DNA of 64,000 nt from Aquilaria yunnanensis (Eukaryota; Streptophyta; Magnoliopsida; Malvales; Thymelaeaceae): the NCBI GenBank assembly GCA_039654915.1, contig CM077597.1, forward strand, positions 41,886,001-41,950,000, read 5' to 3'. The notes beneath the pieces were generated by a model. That model searched no databases. It was not told the DNA's origin and worked only from the letters and a program-made list of their open reading frames with translations. The stretch's first letter is position 1. The number at the start of each line of letters is the position of its first letter. Both the position numbers and the translations under genes were made by a program. Below are positions 34,304-45,768 of this stretch, piece after piece.

Positions 34304-36937
34304 TGTCATGCCCAACTTAGCTCCTAGCCCATTTTGGGCCCAATTACTTAATCATGCAGCGGAATTTCATAGAAGGGACATTTATTCATTTCTAAAACAT
34401 ATGGGCATGTTCCCAGGACATTACTAATACTAGCTCATTAAGTATTTACTTACAGGTTTATATTGTGCTCTCGGAAACAAGCTAGTACTTATGTGAAACT
34501 TGTGTGTTCATTTCAAGCTCGTTATCCAACATAGCCAAGTACATGCATGGCAACCAAAACACCATATTCAAGTTTTGAAAAAGAAACTTGTTTATGATGC
34601 ATACTTCTTGCATACTTATATGTGTCTTGGTAACCCACTATTGCACATAAACACATACATGTCTTTAATTTCATTGGTTACCATTTTAGCTCGTTATAGG
34701 CATGCGTTTCCTTTCTAGTTCATGATTACTTAATTTTCATCTTTAAACATACATATAAGGCCGAGACATACATGATTCCATATTTCAACATGTGCTTAGA
34801 ACATATAATCACGCATATCTATCAACTTTTTACTTAGGCCCAAAGATGACTATCAACCAGAATGTCCAAGAATTCATATATATGCCATAGACATACTACA
34901 TGGCTTAATATACTTAGATTTGAATTTAGCATGCCATTTTACTTAAGTACCCGAAAGTGTCCATAAGCACTTAAAATCACAAATTTGGTTTTTAAGACAA
35001 ACCAAAATACATAGCACATGCTTATACATGGCAAATCACACATAGAACACATTTCCGCCTTAGAGACTTTGTTCCCACAATCTAGACTCCAAGTCCTGCA
35101 CATAAAGTTCACACTTATTAGATTATTACACAAGCAACCTATAACACTTAGAATACTTAGAATATTGAGCAAATACCACACATATGCATAATACCTTTAC
35201 CACAGAAAGAGTATAAAATACTCTTGACCTTAGTGCCTTTCAAGTACTCCTTTTCCTACATGAAGTAGAGAATGGCGGGTAAGTAAAACTCAATAAAGAT
35301 TCTGTATAGCTCTCAGAGTCTAACATATGACTTCCAAAGCCTAATATAGCCAAGAATAACATGGCAACAAATATTCAATGCTCCTACAAAGAAAACACTA
35401 AGACAAAGAAGATACAGGTACATGCATATAACAATAATAATAATAATCGGGGGTTAGCATGCACAACCAAACATAGAAGTATACAACACACACACCACTT
35501 AACACCTTATCCCCTTGAAAGGCAGAGCAAGCATGATCCATATTTCTCATTTCTTAGGTTAACCATTTTATTAATCCATTTTAAAATCTGAGCTCTTTAT
35601 GCTTGGGAATTGAGTTGGTTGACTCAATTCCTAGTCGTAATGCTTGCACAGAGCTAGATAGCACGGAGTTACCTAAGTAACAAAACATAGCCCTCTATAG
35701 CCTTCTTAGGATCACATGGCATCCAATATCCATCACCTAAGGGCCCGAATACTCAAAGAGTATAAGAATCCTTACCAAAACCGTTAGCAACTTTTGTTGC
35801 CTGAAAGCTTTAAAAGCTTGGCTCTTTGTTTTTCCTTGCTTGTTGTAACTACAACTTGTGTTCTAGCTTAAGATCCTACAAGGGTAGAAAGTTAGCAAGC
35901 CATATTATTGCTTGACATAACTTAGAAACATAAGAAATACCAGGAACACTTGGTAGAACACACAATACCTCAACCAAATGAGGTATGGCCGAATCCTTCG
36001 ACTTGATTTCCTTAGAGCTCCCGTTCGTCTTTTCTTGAATCCACCACTTGAATCCTTGCCTTGGAAGGCCTTAGAAGCTTATGTGTATCAAGAACATAAG
36101 TTTCAAACATAAGAATGCCAAGAAGACTTGGCCGAAACTCCTCCCGGTTGATGACTTCCAAAAACGTCTCCTTTCTTTAATCTACTTCTTGATTCTTGTT
36201 CAAGGTGTTCTTAAGAGTTTGTAGACACCAAGAACACTTGGTAAAATCTCAAGGATGATCAAGAATGAGTGTTGGCCAAATTTACAAGGAAGAAGAAGTT
36301 TGGAAGAGTGTTTTAGAGTTTAAGGCCAAATTTGAGAGAGAAAATGAAGGAGTTTTAGTGAGAGATTGTAGATAGAGATGGAGGAGAGTTAAATGAAGTA
36401 ATTTGAGTGTTTTTGGGCATGTAATGGTCGTCCATATGGAGGGAAGAATGAGAGAAATCATGTGATTCACATGGAGTGAGTGGGAGACAAAATGAGAGAC
36501 AAATTGGAAGACTTTGGTGAAATTTGGGTGAATTTATCAAAAATAGGGGACAAGTAGGTGGAGGAAGGAATCCTAAGTGATGAGTTGGATGGGAGATGGA
36601 TTAAAATAATGAGAAATGGAGGGAGATGACAGCCATGGCATCCAATGCCTTTAAAATTGGCTAATCCCCCCCTTAGTCCCTCAATTCCTCATATTTGGGC
36701 AATTGAGCCCAACCATCAAAAGTCCCCTTCGTCCAATTGAGTCCCTCACCTTATATTTTCATCATTTTGCTTGGCTTAAGCCAAGATTAAATTTTGAGAG
36801 TGTCCAACACTCATCATACTCCCCAATCCCACTTAATTTAGTGTCTCCCGAGCTCAATGAGCTCAATTCCCAAATTGGGAAAGAAATTCTCCTCACAGCC
36901 CGAGGCTTAAATTACTTAGGATTTTGCGGGCATTACA
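34304..36937 (-). repeat. 5' LTR of chromovirus C
   Basis: 2634 bp, partner of 26500-29124, with the same ends and the same (AAT)n tract (near 35430). The promoter should lie here, firing toward lower coordinates, but no TATA box could be assigned with confidence. Confidence 0.95.
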
Positions 36938-37574
36938 CAAGGTATAAACAAGATGGGGAGCAAGAACGAGGACAACATTGGATCAACATCAAAGTGGCGA
37001 CCAGCATTTTTAGGTGGCAAATCAAGTTGGCTTGGTTGTTAATTGTGTTCTCAACCTTTTTTTTTTTTTTTGGTACGTAAGAAGAATCAAAGCAAGACGC
37101 AAGAGAAAACTACACTCCAAGCCATCTCACTCCCTGCAGTCTGCCTTTAAATGGTAGCTGAAATTTCTAAGAGCACTATCAAAATAGGTCACCCAAACTG
37201 AAGCGAGTGGCCCAGATTGGCCAAGTAGTGTACATACTGGTTCCCTCCTGTAATGTATGCCCCGTAAATGCTGTTCTCGACATTGGTGATGTGTGACGGT
37301 GGTGTTTCGGGGTGTAATTGGGATAAGCGATAGTGCTTCCGCTAAGTCCTACCATTCTAATGCCAGAGTGGTTAAATTGCTCTAGCTTTATAGCTTCAAT
37401 GCCTATTCGAGGCCGACGAAGAAACTGATGGCAAATTTGCATGTTTGGCAAGTCTCAACAATACTAATCCTTGAGTGCCAAAGCTGATGTTACATACTAA
37501 TCGCTACACTGGACTACCAAAGTAACGGGAATCTTCTCCCCCACTGTTCCAAATCTCTTCCTAATCCCATACAA
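36938..37574 (-). other. Region between chromovirus C and the C2 gene; includes probable 3' UTR
   Basis: Contains a T15 run at 37057-37071. The part nearest the gene (about 37180-37574) is probably its 3' UTR. No polyadenylation signal was assigned with confidence, and no coding sequence is supported. Confidence 0.5.
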
Positions 37575-39063
37575 TTACCTTGAATTGGCGTCAGAAGGAT
37601 CAACTAACTTGATCTTCAGCTCGATTTCACCGGACTCAACTTCACAAAGCCTCAACCATACACTCTGAACTACTTCACCGTTTATGCAACTGATTGAGCT
37701 TTCCCTCATGAGACAGTTCTCGCCATCCGGCACAACCTTCCTCAGTGTTGTCTCCCCAGAAGAAACTCCAATAATCTGCCTCAGCCTTGCAGCAGAGACG
37801 AGCGGTTGAAGGCTCAGGTGAGCGCATCCCATCTTATCATCAGCCTTGAATCGGTCTTTATCGAACACTTCCTGTAAAAGGGTAGTCCAGTTAGCTTTCA
37901 TAGAAATTGGATTTGGTATTAACAGTCAGTGGCATCTTTAAACGCTAATCAGTGACACAAGTCTGAAGAAGTCCGCAGAAATGCACAACAGTCAACAGAA
38001 TGATGAGAACAACAGGATCCGGTTGTAGAACACATGCCATGTCCTAAAAGCAAAGTTTAGATGACTTGTCTACCAGTTGGTGGAACTAAAAAGATGCAAG
38101 TGAGAAATGCTAGACTATAGAATTTGGCTCAGTCAAGATCCACGAGCAACAAAAGAGTAAGAAATGCTAGTTGGAAAGACAGTCCACTGCAGGGTTTCCA
38201 AATTACTTCTTTATATATCAACTTGGATTTAAAATGAAAGTGGGACTCAAAAACGTTTGAAAACTTCAGCGGATCTCAGATGGGAAACAGAATGGGACAA
38301 GATGAAAAACTAAGGGGGGCTCAACATTTATTGGCAGGCTTAAGCAAAACTTTGTCACAGATGTGAAACAAGAGCAGAAACATGAGAAACATACCAAGCT
38401 AAGAACTCCAGCTGGTTCTGTGAGGTTGAAAGAAAACTCTTCATTCCACACAGGATTAAGACAACTATTTATAACCTTGGTCTTTACCACCTGACACAGT
38501 AAAACCAAGCATCAGCAAATGATTTACATGTCATCTCACAACTATCATGATACATTCTTATCATTTATCAAGAAAACAAAGCAATGCTGCTGCTGCTGCT
38601 ACTGTTTTCCTGGTCAGCAGATATTTTTAAAAAGAAAAAAGCAGAAAACATAATAATTCAATTTATCTGGTTCATCTTTCTCAGTTTCAGGTATAAAGGG
38701 TAGATCAAAAGATCCACCTTCTGGGATGCTTATTGGAACTTTATTAAAAAAAACACACAGCTAATATTCCTTTAAATCAGATGAACATATAATGGAACTG
38801 AACAAGCTAAAGATGTTATGCAAGTTATAAAAAAACAATCATATTAATTTGTTAATTATGCAATTCTGCTTGCGGTTGGCGACCTAAGCCATTCAGAAAT
38901 AAAGCCAAAAAAAAAAAATAGATCAAAACAAGAAACTTAGAAATAACATCACCTGATCCCCAAGCTTGAGCACACAATAAGGATCACTACTCTTGAAATC
39001 CCGAATGACCAACCTCTTTCCTTGGACGACCACAACTTTTATCATTCCTAATGGTTCCCCCAT
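37575..39063 (-). CDS. Single-C2-domain protein, CAR (C2-domain ABA-related) family, CAR11-like; three exons
   Basis: Intact host gene. Exons on the minus strand: 38953-39063 (37 codons, ATG at 39063-39061), 38395-38490 (32 codons), 37575-37871 (98 codons plus TAA). Introns are GT-AG and phase 0: donors GTGATG and GTATGT, acceptors GTGTCAG and TTTTACAG. The protein is 167 residues, the usual length for CAR proteins. It opens MGEPLGMIKVVVVQGKRLV. Calcium-loop aspartates are visible in VIRDFKSSDPYCVLKLGDQ and EVFDKDRFKADDKMG, and the tail has GEVVQSVWLRLCEVESGEIE. CAR proteins bind membrane phospholipid in a calcium-dependent way and, in Arabidopsis, recruit PYR/PYL abscisic-acid receptors to the plasma membrane. 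Assignment to the CAR11 branch (Arabidopsis At5g47710) is from memory of its sequence style. Exon 1 plus exon 2 form the N-terminal half of the C2 fold. Confidence 0.93.
38060..38310. repeat. Intron 2 segment duplicated upstream of the gene
   Basis: This part of intron 2 matches 39812-39919 plus 40604-40755 in the same orientation, for example AAAAGAGTAAGAAATGCTAGTTGG in shorter runs of identity and AGAATTTGGC. Identity is moderate, roughly four bases in five by eye. It may be a remnant of tandem gene duplication or an interspersed repeat. Confidence 0.75.
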
Positions 39064-39440
39064 TTCTCAAATCGTTACAATTTCGCTCACTTCTCCACTG
39101 CAGAGCCAAAAGGGAGAAAGTTTGAAACTTTGCAACAGAAAACATCTAAACACAGGAGAACCGTGGCCCAGAAGATAGACAATGAAAGAGAAGACAATAA
39201 AGCAGGAAATTTAACCCAGCGAATGAGGGAAAGAATCCAGCTACGCATGAAAAATCCCTTCAACCCCCAACAAAAAGTTTTTTGGCTTTGTAAAAAAGGA
39301 CTTTTCGTTGGCAAAACGACAAAAAAATTGTACTAGCAAATTAGGTAGCTAAAGGATAAGAAGGAAGAGAAAACCTTGGCGAACCGGGCGTCAACCCGAG
39401 ACGAGCTCAACCTGAACTTCAGAGGAATGTGCTAGGAATG
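39064..39440 (-). promoter_or_regulatory. Probable 5' leader of the C2 gene with a leader intron
   Basis: Upstream of the ATG on the minus strand, a possible acceptor GGCTCTGCAG lies near 39098-39107 and a possible donor CGCCAAG|GTTTTC near 39374. The sequence beyond it (to about 39440) is GC-richer and pyrimidine-rich, as plant leaders often are, with no upstream ATG. This is a prediction from signals only. The start codon is fixed by homology, not by the leader. Confidence 0.45.
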
Positions 39441-39811
39441 AAGGGGGGAGGTGTGTTTTCGGCTAAATAACCAAATAAAGAAGCCTCCTTTATGCTTTCC
39501 GGAAAATATGAAAACGCCTACTTGTAAATTCTTTTTTTTTTTTCTTATTTCTAAATAATCTAAATAAAAATGACCACGAGCAAGAATAACGATCCCGACT
39601 CCCGAAACAAAGAACAGCACAAGTAATAACCCACGATTTTCACATTTACTACACCGCCCCTATTGAGGGTAAATATAAGTTGGATAAATCAAGTCAGAAC
39701 TATTCCTATTAGACAAAGTTTGATTAGATAAAAATAGATCATGAGTCATAGGTTGATTTCATATATTTAAGAGAATTATCTATGTTTAAGTTGGCTCAAC
39801 TTATATTTAAA
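39441..39811. other. Upstream region of the C2 gene, no gene seen
   Basis: AT-rich with a T-run near 39531-39543. It should contain the gene's promoter, but no TATA box or known element could be assigned. Confidence 0.4.
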
Positions 39812-40755
39812 AGACTTGTCTGCCGGTTGATGGAACTAGAAGGATGTAAGTGAGAGATGCTAGGCAATAGAATTTGGCCCAATCAAAATCTACGAGCAGC
39901 AAAAGAGTAAGAAATGCTAGTTGGAAATAAATGTGTAAACAAATAGAACGTTCGATGAACCATTCGTGAACTATTTGGTAAGAGTTCATTTATGTTCGTT
40001 TATTTAGTTAAACGAACGAACACGAACATATTTTTCTGTTCGATTAGTTAAACGAACGAACACGAACAAAGTCTCATTCATTCATTTATATTTATGAACT
40101 GTTCGGTTATCGTTCGTTTATATTCATTTATTTATTTGTTCATTTATATTGATTTATTTGTTTATTTATATATTAGCTGTATATTTATTATTATATATGT
40201 TTTATAGATCATGCATTTTTATTAGTGTCTACTTACTCCACTCATGTGATTATGCTCAAATCTTTCCTAAATTAATATACTGTTTTTATTTCCCCAAATA
40301 TAATCAGTCATTTTCTTCATAGCGTGAACTTGCTGGAGTACTAAGCTGAGCCTCATTGCTATAACCAATAATCTGTCTCACGATTGCTTATTACCCTGTT
40401 GGCCATTTCTAAATTTGCTCCAATTTAGATTAATGGTAGTCATCAGATTTAATTGTTCGTGTTCATATTCGTGTTCATTTATTAATAAATGAACGAATAC
40501 AAACAGAGAAGTTGTATTCGTTTATTGTTCGTGTTCGTTTAAAGTTAAACGAACAAATATAAACATGACTTTTTCGTGTTCATTTGGTTCATTTACAGCC
40601 CTAGTTGGAAAGACAGTCTACTGCACATGATTCATAAAAAAAGTTTCCTTTCAAATTATTTTTTATATATCAGCTTGGATCTAATGAAACTGGGACTCGG
40701 AAAATTTGAAATTTTCAACAGATTTCATATGGCAAACCGAACAGTACATAAAAAA
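39812..40755. repeat. Second copy of the C2-gene intron segment, split by a hAT-like insertion
   Basis: 39812-39919 and 40604-40755 together align with intron 2 (38060-38310); the hAT-like element sits exactly between. No exon sequence is left around it, so it is not evidence for a second functional gene. Confidence 0.75.
39928..40603. mobile_element. Non-autonomous hAT-like element, 676 bp
   Basis: Ends TAAATGTGTAAAC on the left and the inverse of TAGGGCTGTAAATG on the right, flanked by a perfect 8-bp duplication GTTGGAAA (39920-39927 and 40604-40611). The unsplit copy in the gene's intron shows GTTGGAAA once, an empty-site control. The arms carry repeated GTTCGTTTA/AAACGAACGAACACGAAC units (about 39996-40075 and 40440-40600). 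No transposase, so it depends on one elsewhere. Confidence 0.88.
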
Positions 40756-40815
40756 ACTTAACCAATCTGATGTGGAACTAAAATTGATCTATATGTATTA
40801 ATATATAATAAAAAA

Positions 40816-42044
40816 TGAAAAAATTACAAAAAAAATCTAAGATTTGCTCAATCCTATAGTTTTGTCTCCCCTATTTCAAATACCTACACTTTCCTCCCTC
40901 CCATATTTTAAGAACCTACTATTTCCCCCCACCAACTTAACTCCATGAATTACCGTTACCTTAAAAAAACTATTCTAACTTTGATCCTAACCTTATTTCA
41001 TAAAAAATTTTCCCTCAACTTTTAAAACCTTTTCAATCAAACCAATTAATCTGCCAGAAACTTTCAACTTTATAAGGAATAATAAATTTTTTTTCTTTCC
41101 ATTTATCCTCCTTGAATCCCAGGGATTTCAAACTCCAATCACCACCTGCTCCAATTTTCCCTCGGCCCCCCATCCTTTGATTAATTTTTGCGCTAGCCCT
41201 CACAGCCTCCTCCAATTCGCAACATTAACTTGAATCGGCCCTTGATGGAGTCGTAGAGTCAGCCTATCGGATTCTATTCCCACGGCGCCAATCCTCTGAA
41301 AGCCTGAGCTGATGGGCATCGGTTCTATTCGATAATTAAGAGAACAACCGACTTTTCCATCTGATTCATCTCCCTTCATCCTATTCACCACAAACTGACA
41401 ACCTACTTGCTATCGTCACCTTGTCCGCAGACCCCAAAACTTCCATAGGAGACGAAACGGCAGTATGATGAGAGATGAAAAGAAGGCAAACAGCAGCTTC
41501 AAAATGGCGGTATGAGGGTGAATCGGAATCAGGATTCAACTCAATGGCCGATGGCTTCGACCAATGGAGCACAGCAATGATGGGCGATGGAACACGGTGG
41601 TGATGGGCGATCCAATTAATTTCGTTGTTCATTTTCTCGATGAATTTCTGGGTTCCAGACGTGAAGAGATCAAGGAGGGAGAAAATAACTACGACATTTT
41701 TTGCCACTCATCATCCTCGTCGTTGGAGATGCATCGAAGCTAGTGACACCTTCAGGTTTTTTCTCTTTGGTTTCCCAGTGGCGTTGGTGCAAGGAAGGAG
41801 AACAGGAGGAATAGAGGAGGTGAATGTCAGGGGATGGGAAAGGGTTTTTTTGTTAGATGCATAAAATTGGGATTCAAAGTTTATAAGAAAGGAGGTTAGG
41901 AGGGCAAAATCAGTTATTATTTCTTTTTTCTCATAATAGCGAATCACAGAGTTAAATGTTTAGGGGGTAAGTGTAAGTGTTTGAAATAAGGAGTACAAAA
42001 CTGTTGGTTCGACTAAACCTTAGAGGGTTTTTTGTAATTTTTCA
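40816..42044. mobile_element. TIR DNA element with terminal inverted repeats of about 80 bp
   Basis: The left end (TGAAAAAATTACAAAAAAAATC, within 40816-40900) is matched by the inverse of the right end (about 41960-42044): both continue with a TTTAG/ATTTGCTC...AGTTTTGT..CC.TATTTCAAA pattern. Long TIRs without a transposase suggest a Mutator-like non-autonomous element. The GC-richer interior holds several short frames on the minus strand (41033-41707) that I do not recognise; they could be a captured gene fragment or chance. The target duplication is not resolvable in the A-rich flanks. Confidence 0.7.
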
Positions 42045-42600
42045 TAAAAATTATGATATTATTAAATTACTCATATATTTATGTATAAGCACATATATTT
42101 AAATGTATACATTACTAAATTCCTCATATATTTATGTATAAGCCTATACATTTAACTATGTACATTAAAAATTAGGATAAACTCCATCTGTTATCCCTAA
42201 GTTATATTTTATATTGCTTAATCATCCACAAACTATTAAATGTTGCATCAATCATCCTAAAACTATTTAATTGTTGTTGTATCCTACTATCGTCTATTAC
42301 AACTGTTAAGTATGGAAGGAAAAATAATGTGGCCGCTTATGTGACATTGAAATCTTGTATAGCTGCTACTGTGACATCACTTTTCCATTCATCCTAAATA
42401 GTGTGACGGATGGCAAGACGAGACACAACAATTAAATAGTTTGAAAATAATTTATGCAACATTTGATAATTCTAGAATGATTAAGTAATATGAGATATAG
42501 TTTAGAAATGATAAGTGGCCGAGTCTACCCTAAAAATTATGATAATACTAAATTGCATATGTGCTAAGAACATCTATATTTAAATGTAAATTAAGTTGTG
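42045..42600. repeat. Degenerate tandem repeat, three units of about 55-65 bp, split by a MITE
   Basis: Units begin near 42046 and 42110 (CTCATATATTTATGTATAAGC shared) and again after the MITE near 42532 (TAAAAATTATGATA.TA.TAAATT, matching unit 1). Confidence 0.65.
42170..42536. mobile_element. MITE, about 365 bp, TIRs of about 110 bp
   Basis: The left arm (TTAGGATAAACTCC..., with TTATCCCTAAGTTATATTTTATATTGCTTAATCAT in pieces) is matched by the inverse of the right arm (ending GGCCGAGTCTACCCTAA). It includes the paired AACTATTTAATTGTTG motif. No coding capacity. Superfamily not assigned; the target duplication is obscured by flanking A-runs. Confidence 0.7.
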
Positions 42601-43463
42601 TGTTATGTTGGATATTTATTAAACTAGTTTTGAATGTAATTTTATTGGATCATAAAATTGTTAATTATTATATCTATATGATATGACCGAAAAATCCAAG
42701 AATCAGAACAAAAGAAACCAGACACATAGTTCTGGTTCTATTTAGTTCTTTGTTTTTTGGTTGGGAAGGATCTTTTTGGAACTATCACTAATCTGAGTTG
42801 GCTCGATTTAACTAAAAATTGAACCAACTCAATTCATGCTCACCCTTAACCTATACCAACCTAAATAAGCCAACTGAAAGCCTAGAGATTATTTACACTT
42901 TTCCACTAATTATACCCTTATCCTCTACTTTTTCAACTTTCAATAGAAAAAAAAAAAAGATTATCTTGGATTTACGGAGAAAATTATTTTTATAAAATTT
43001 TCATTAATTTTTAAAGAATCATTAAAAAATTTAGATACACTAAAAAGATAGTTACTAAACAACTCAAATTAAAATTGAAGGGATGTAAAATAGACTGAAA
43101 AAACATGAAAAAAAATCTAGATTTTCAAACTTGACGATGTAAATATAATTAAAACCAAATCTTAAAGGTTAAGTGTAATTAACCAAAAGCAAAAAAAAAA
43201 AAAAATTTAAATATACAAGTTCGCATATGACTCAACTTTAGCGAATATAAAATTGTAAAATTACCGAATTCACTTGAATTGTAATGGTAATTGATTTTCG
43301 TACAACTTTGGCATAAGTTCAGTAATTTGCATCGTAGCGTTTACCTATATATTGCGCGCTAACTACAAAAAGGAAAAAAAAAAAAAGAAAAAATAAACTC
43401 TAAGATTTCGGTGAAATCAGAATCTTTCCTTCTTATTCCAGAATCCAACAATTTTTTCGTAAA
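42601..43463. other. Intergenic, no gene seen
   Basis: AT-rich, with several A-runs (42948-42958, 43190-43205, 43375-43386). No supported frame. Confidence 0.6.
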
Positions 43464-43905
43464 TGATAGCAAAAACATAGAACTACCAACTAAATCGGAC
43501 GGACCAGCTTTGAAGCTTAGGACAATATGAGTCTAAATCCTATACTCAATAACACTATCAAAGCTTCGGATTATGTGTCCGGGGAACCCTGCGATGGTTA
43601 AGTGAGTTTTTTATAAAAGATGAAAAAAGCCAGAATATTAGCGTTGTAGAGAGCATTACATACCTTGAGATTGTCGTGGAAGTCACTTTTTATAGTGCTA
43701 GGAAAATATTGTGTGGGGGAGAAACTCCCATAAATGTGGGATTTTGTTACCATTATGGAGTTTTCTTCCTTATCGGAATTAGGCTTAGCCTGTTGGGCCA
43801 TACAGGTGTTGGCCTGATGGACTACCTAATTGTGGGTCTGGCCCCTACTGTATTTGTCGTGCAATTTAGGCCCTGGGATGGGCTATCTAGGGAGATGGTA
43901 ACAAC
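43464..43905 (-). repeat. 3' LTR of element D (part matching the 5' copy)
   Basis: Starts TGATAGC (so the minus strand ends GCTATCA) and shares most of its length with 62195-62605, including ACTCCCATAAAT.TGGGATT and CCTGGGATGGGCTATCT. The real LTR may extend beyond 43905, but the other copy is lost there. Confidence 0.78.
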
Positions 43906-44398
43906 ATGTCCTTATACTTGAGAAATATGGGATATAAGGGCACACATTTTGCAGGATGCTTTAGGAAATAGTACCCTTTGTGCAGCAATGGCCCTTTTTT
44001 TTTAATCAAAACAGTGCCTTTGATTATTGGAATGAGGTTGTATGGGGAGACAAAATGTTGTCCCCATACATAAAGGTACTATTTGGATGGCTTAAACGAA
44101 GTCGTCTCTTTCGGCAAAGCAGTATCATAGAGATGAGACGTAATGAAGCCCCCAGGAGGTGAAAAGGCACTTCTTCATAGGTTAGTCGAGCCCAGCTGTC
44201 CCTAGTAGGGGACACATGGCTCCTTTGAGTGGTCATCTAGGAGATGAAATGATGCCTAATTAATGTGTGTCAGAAGCTTCAATTGAGCAGGTGAAGCTCG
44301 TAGCTTTCAAGGGTAGGTGGCATCCCCTAATTAGTTCATCTAAGGTGTCATGATTGCAGCTGTTTTTGAGACGGGAGGTGAAAAGGCCTTGCAAGGTC

Positions 44399-44406
44399 TA
44401 TAAAAG
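44399..44406 (+). promoter_or_regulatory. TATA-like box upstream of the opposite-strand gene of element D
   Basis: TATAAAAG on the plus strand, about 300 bp upstream of the first recognisable coding stretch at about 44690. The following CT-rich sequence resembles a plant leader. Candidate only. Confidence 0.4.
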
Positions 44407-44689
44407 GCTAAGGCTTATCTTCTTCCTCCTTTTATTGCTCATCTTGTCTTCAAATTATCATGCTCCTAAATGCTCTTTTCTACATTTTTGCTTCCTTGAA
44501 CTCTCTGTTTGTTCTCGATGTCTCACTCCGACAACTAACTTTTGCATCATCACCATCATCTCTTTAAGCATTAGAAATTAGGTAAATATGATTTTTTTGT
44601 CTTGTGCTTTGTCTCTTCATGCTTTTCTCATTTTTTTACCTCTTTTTAACTACTTCCACAGTGACTAACCGTCCTTCACAATGCCTTTC

Positions 44690-45768
44690 GCTTTATGTTT
44701 TCTTGTCTAGGTCAAATAGCGCCTTATAGGTCAACTTTTGGAAAGGCGGCTTCTATTGTTGAGCAACCTACGACCACTATGGATGATGCCCCTTTTGAGC
44801 ATAAGGGAGCTAACAAGGAGCATATTGTCCCCAACATAGGGGAGATAAAGAAGATCAAGACCACCCTCTCTGTGCGGGCTTTGAAGTTTGCTTATCAAAG
44901 GTGGTACTAGCCAATGAACATTTGGACATCCATAATTAGAAGTGAGTCTCCCAATACTTCCAAGAAGATTCTCACCATGTTCATTGCCTAGCTCCAGGCA
45001 GGGCTCTAGTCCCCTATTCACCTCATGGTGAACCAAATTTGCGAGTTCTACCATATTTCGCTCTTGGAGCTTGCCCTGAATTAATTTAAGTGTATCAATG
45101 CCTTCATCATCTACTATAAGCTAGCACAAGTCAAGCCTCTGATCGATGCCGTCAATCTTTCATATTGCCCTAGTGCATCATGGACACAACAAATTGTTTG
45201 CCCTCATTACCTGCAAGGACTTTTGGGGGAATTGGAAGGATTGGTTCTTTCTCATCCTTAGGGATCCACAATGGCAATTTCCTTGTGAGTTCATGACAAA
45301 CCTGGCCCATGGTATGTACAAATTTCCTTTTCATTTTGAAGTCCTTGAGGGGCAAAAGGTGTATAATGGGCTTTTAACATGGTTAAAGTCTATCGATGGC
45401 AACAAATACTTCTTGGATCTATTCTCTATTCGGTATCAAGACATCAGCGAGACTGCCCTTCATTAAGTGGGGATTAATCGAACCCACCTACTCTATGATA
45501 GGGTCTTGAACCCTGACCAATGGTTGATGGGAAAAAGAGGGCTTTTTATTTAGGCCTTCCATAATGGAGGTCATGGTCGACTGAGGTCAACAAGGTTTTG
45601 GTATGTGACTTCATTATAGTTTTTTTTTTCTAAATTGTACTTGCCATTTTTTTTTATAGATATAGGTCATGCTTAGTAGGTCTTGAAGAAGTAAAAAAGC
45701 CTAGCAGATGGGATTGCTGATGCTATGAGTCTCCAATGTGCGCTGGCACGCATGGCTTATGTTCCTAA
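44690..45768 (+). pseudogene. Opposite-strand gene of element D, 5' part, decayed
   Basis: A coding-like stretch on the strand opposite to pol. The first open piece is 44695-44910 (YRSTFGKAASIVEQPTTT...TTLSVRALKFAYQRWY). After it, readable amino-acid strings recur between stops (for example LMVNQICEFYHISLLELAL and KEFxGNWKDWFF-like at 45200). Pattern and position resemble the gypsy-type transposon gene carried by Tat-lineage elements. It is interrupted at 45768 by a solo LTR, and is not translatable. Confidence 0.5.

Larger units (their letters stand above)
26500..36937 (-). mobile_element. Element C: Ty3/gypsy chromovirus (Tekay/Del-like), full length but mutated
   Basis: 10,438 bp with two long LTRs (2625 and 2634 bp) and a perfect 5-bp duplication CAAGG (26495-26499 and 36938-36942). 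Minus-strand order: 5' LTR, iMet-type PBS, gag with zinc knuckle, protease, RT, RNase H, integrase, chromodomain, purine-rich tract, 3' LTR. Chromodomain and very long LTRs fit the Tekay/Del clade of chromoviruses. All coding domains are recognisable, but stops and frameshifts occur throughout and the integrase active-site Glu is changed, so it is defective. It lies 637 bp beyond the stop codon of the host C2 gene, in the same orientation. Confidence 0.95.

Noticed and set aside
38585..38600. CTG microsatellite in intron 1 of the C2 gene as a functional expansion
   Set aside because: Only about five units; ordinary simple repeat.
39812..40755. Second C2-domain gene copy upstream of the CAR-like gene
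   Set aside because: Only intron-like sequence is duplicated; no exon motif is present in any frame.
41033..41707. Possible host gene on the minus strand
   Set aside because: Short frames without recognisable domains or splice consistency, lying wholly between the TIRs of a DNA element.
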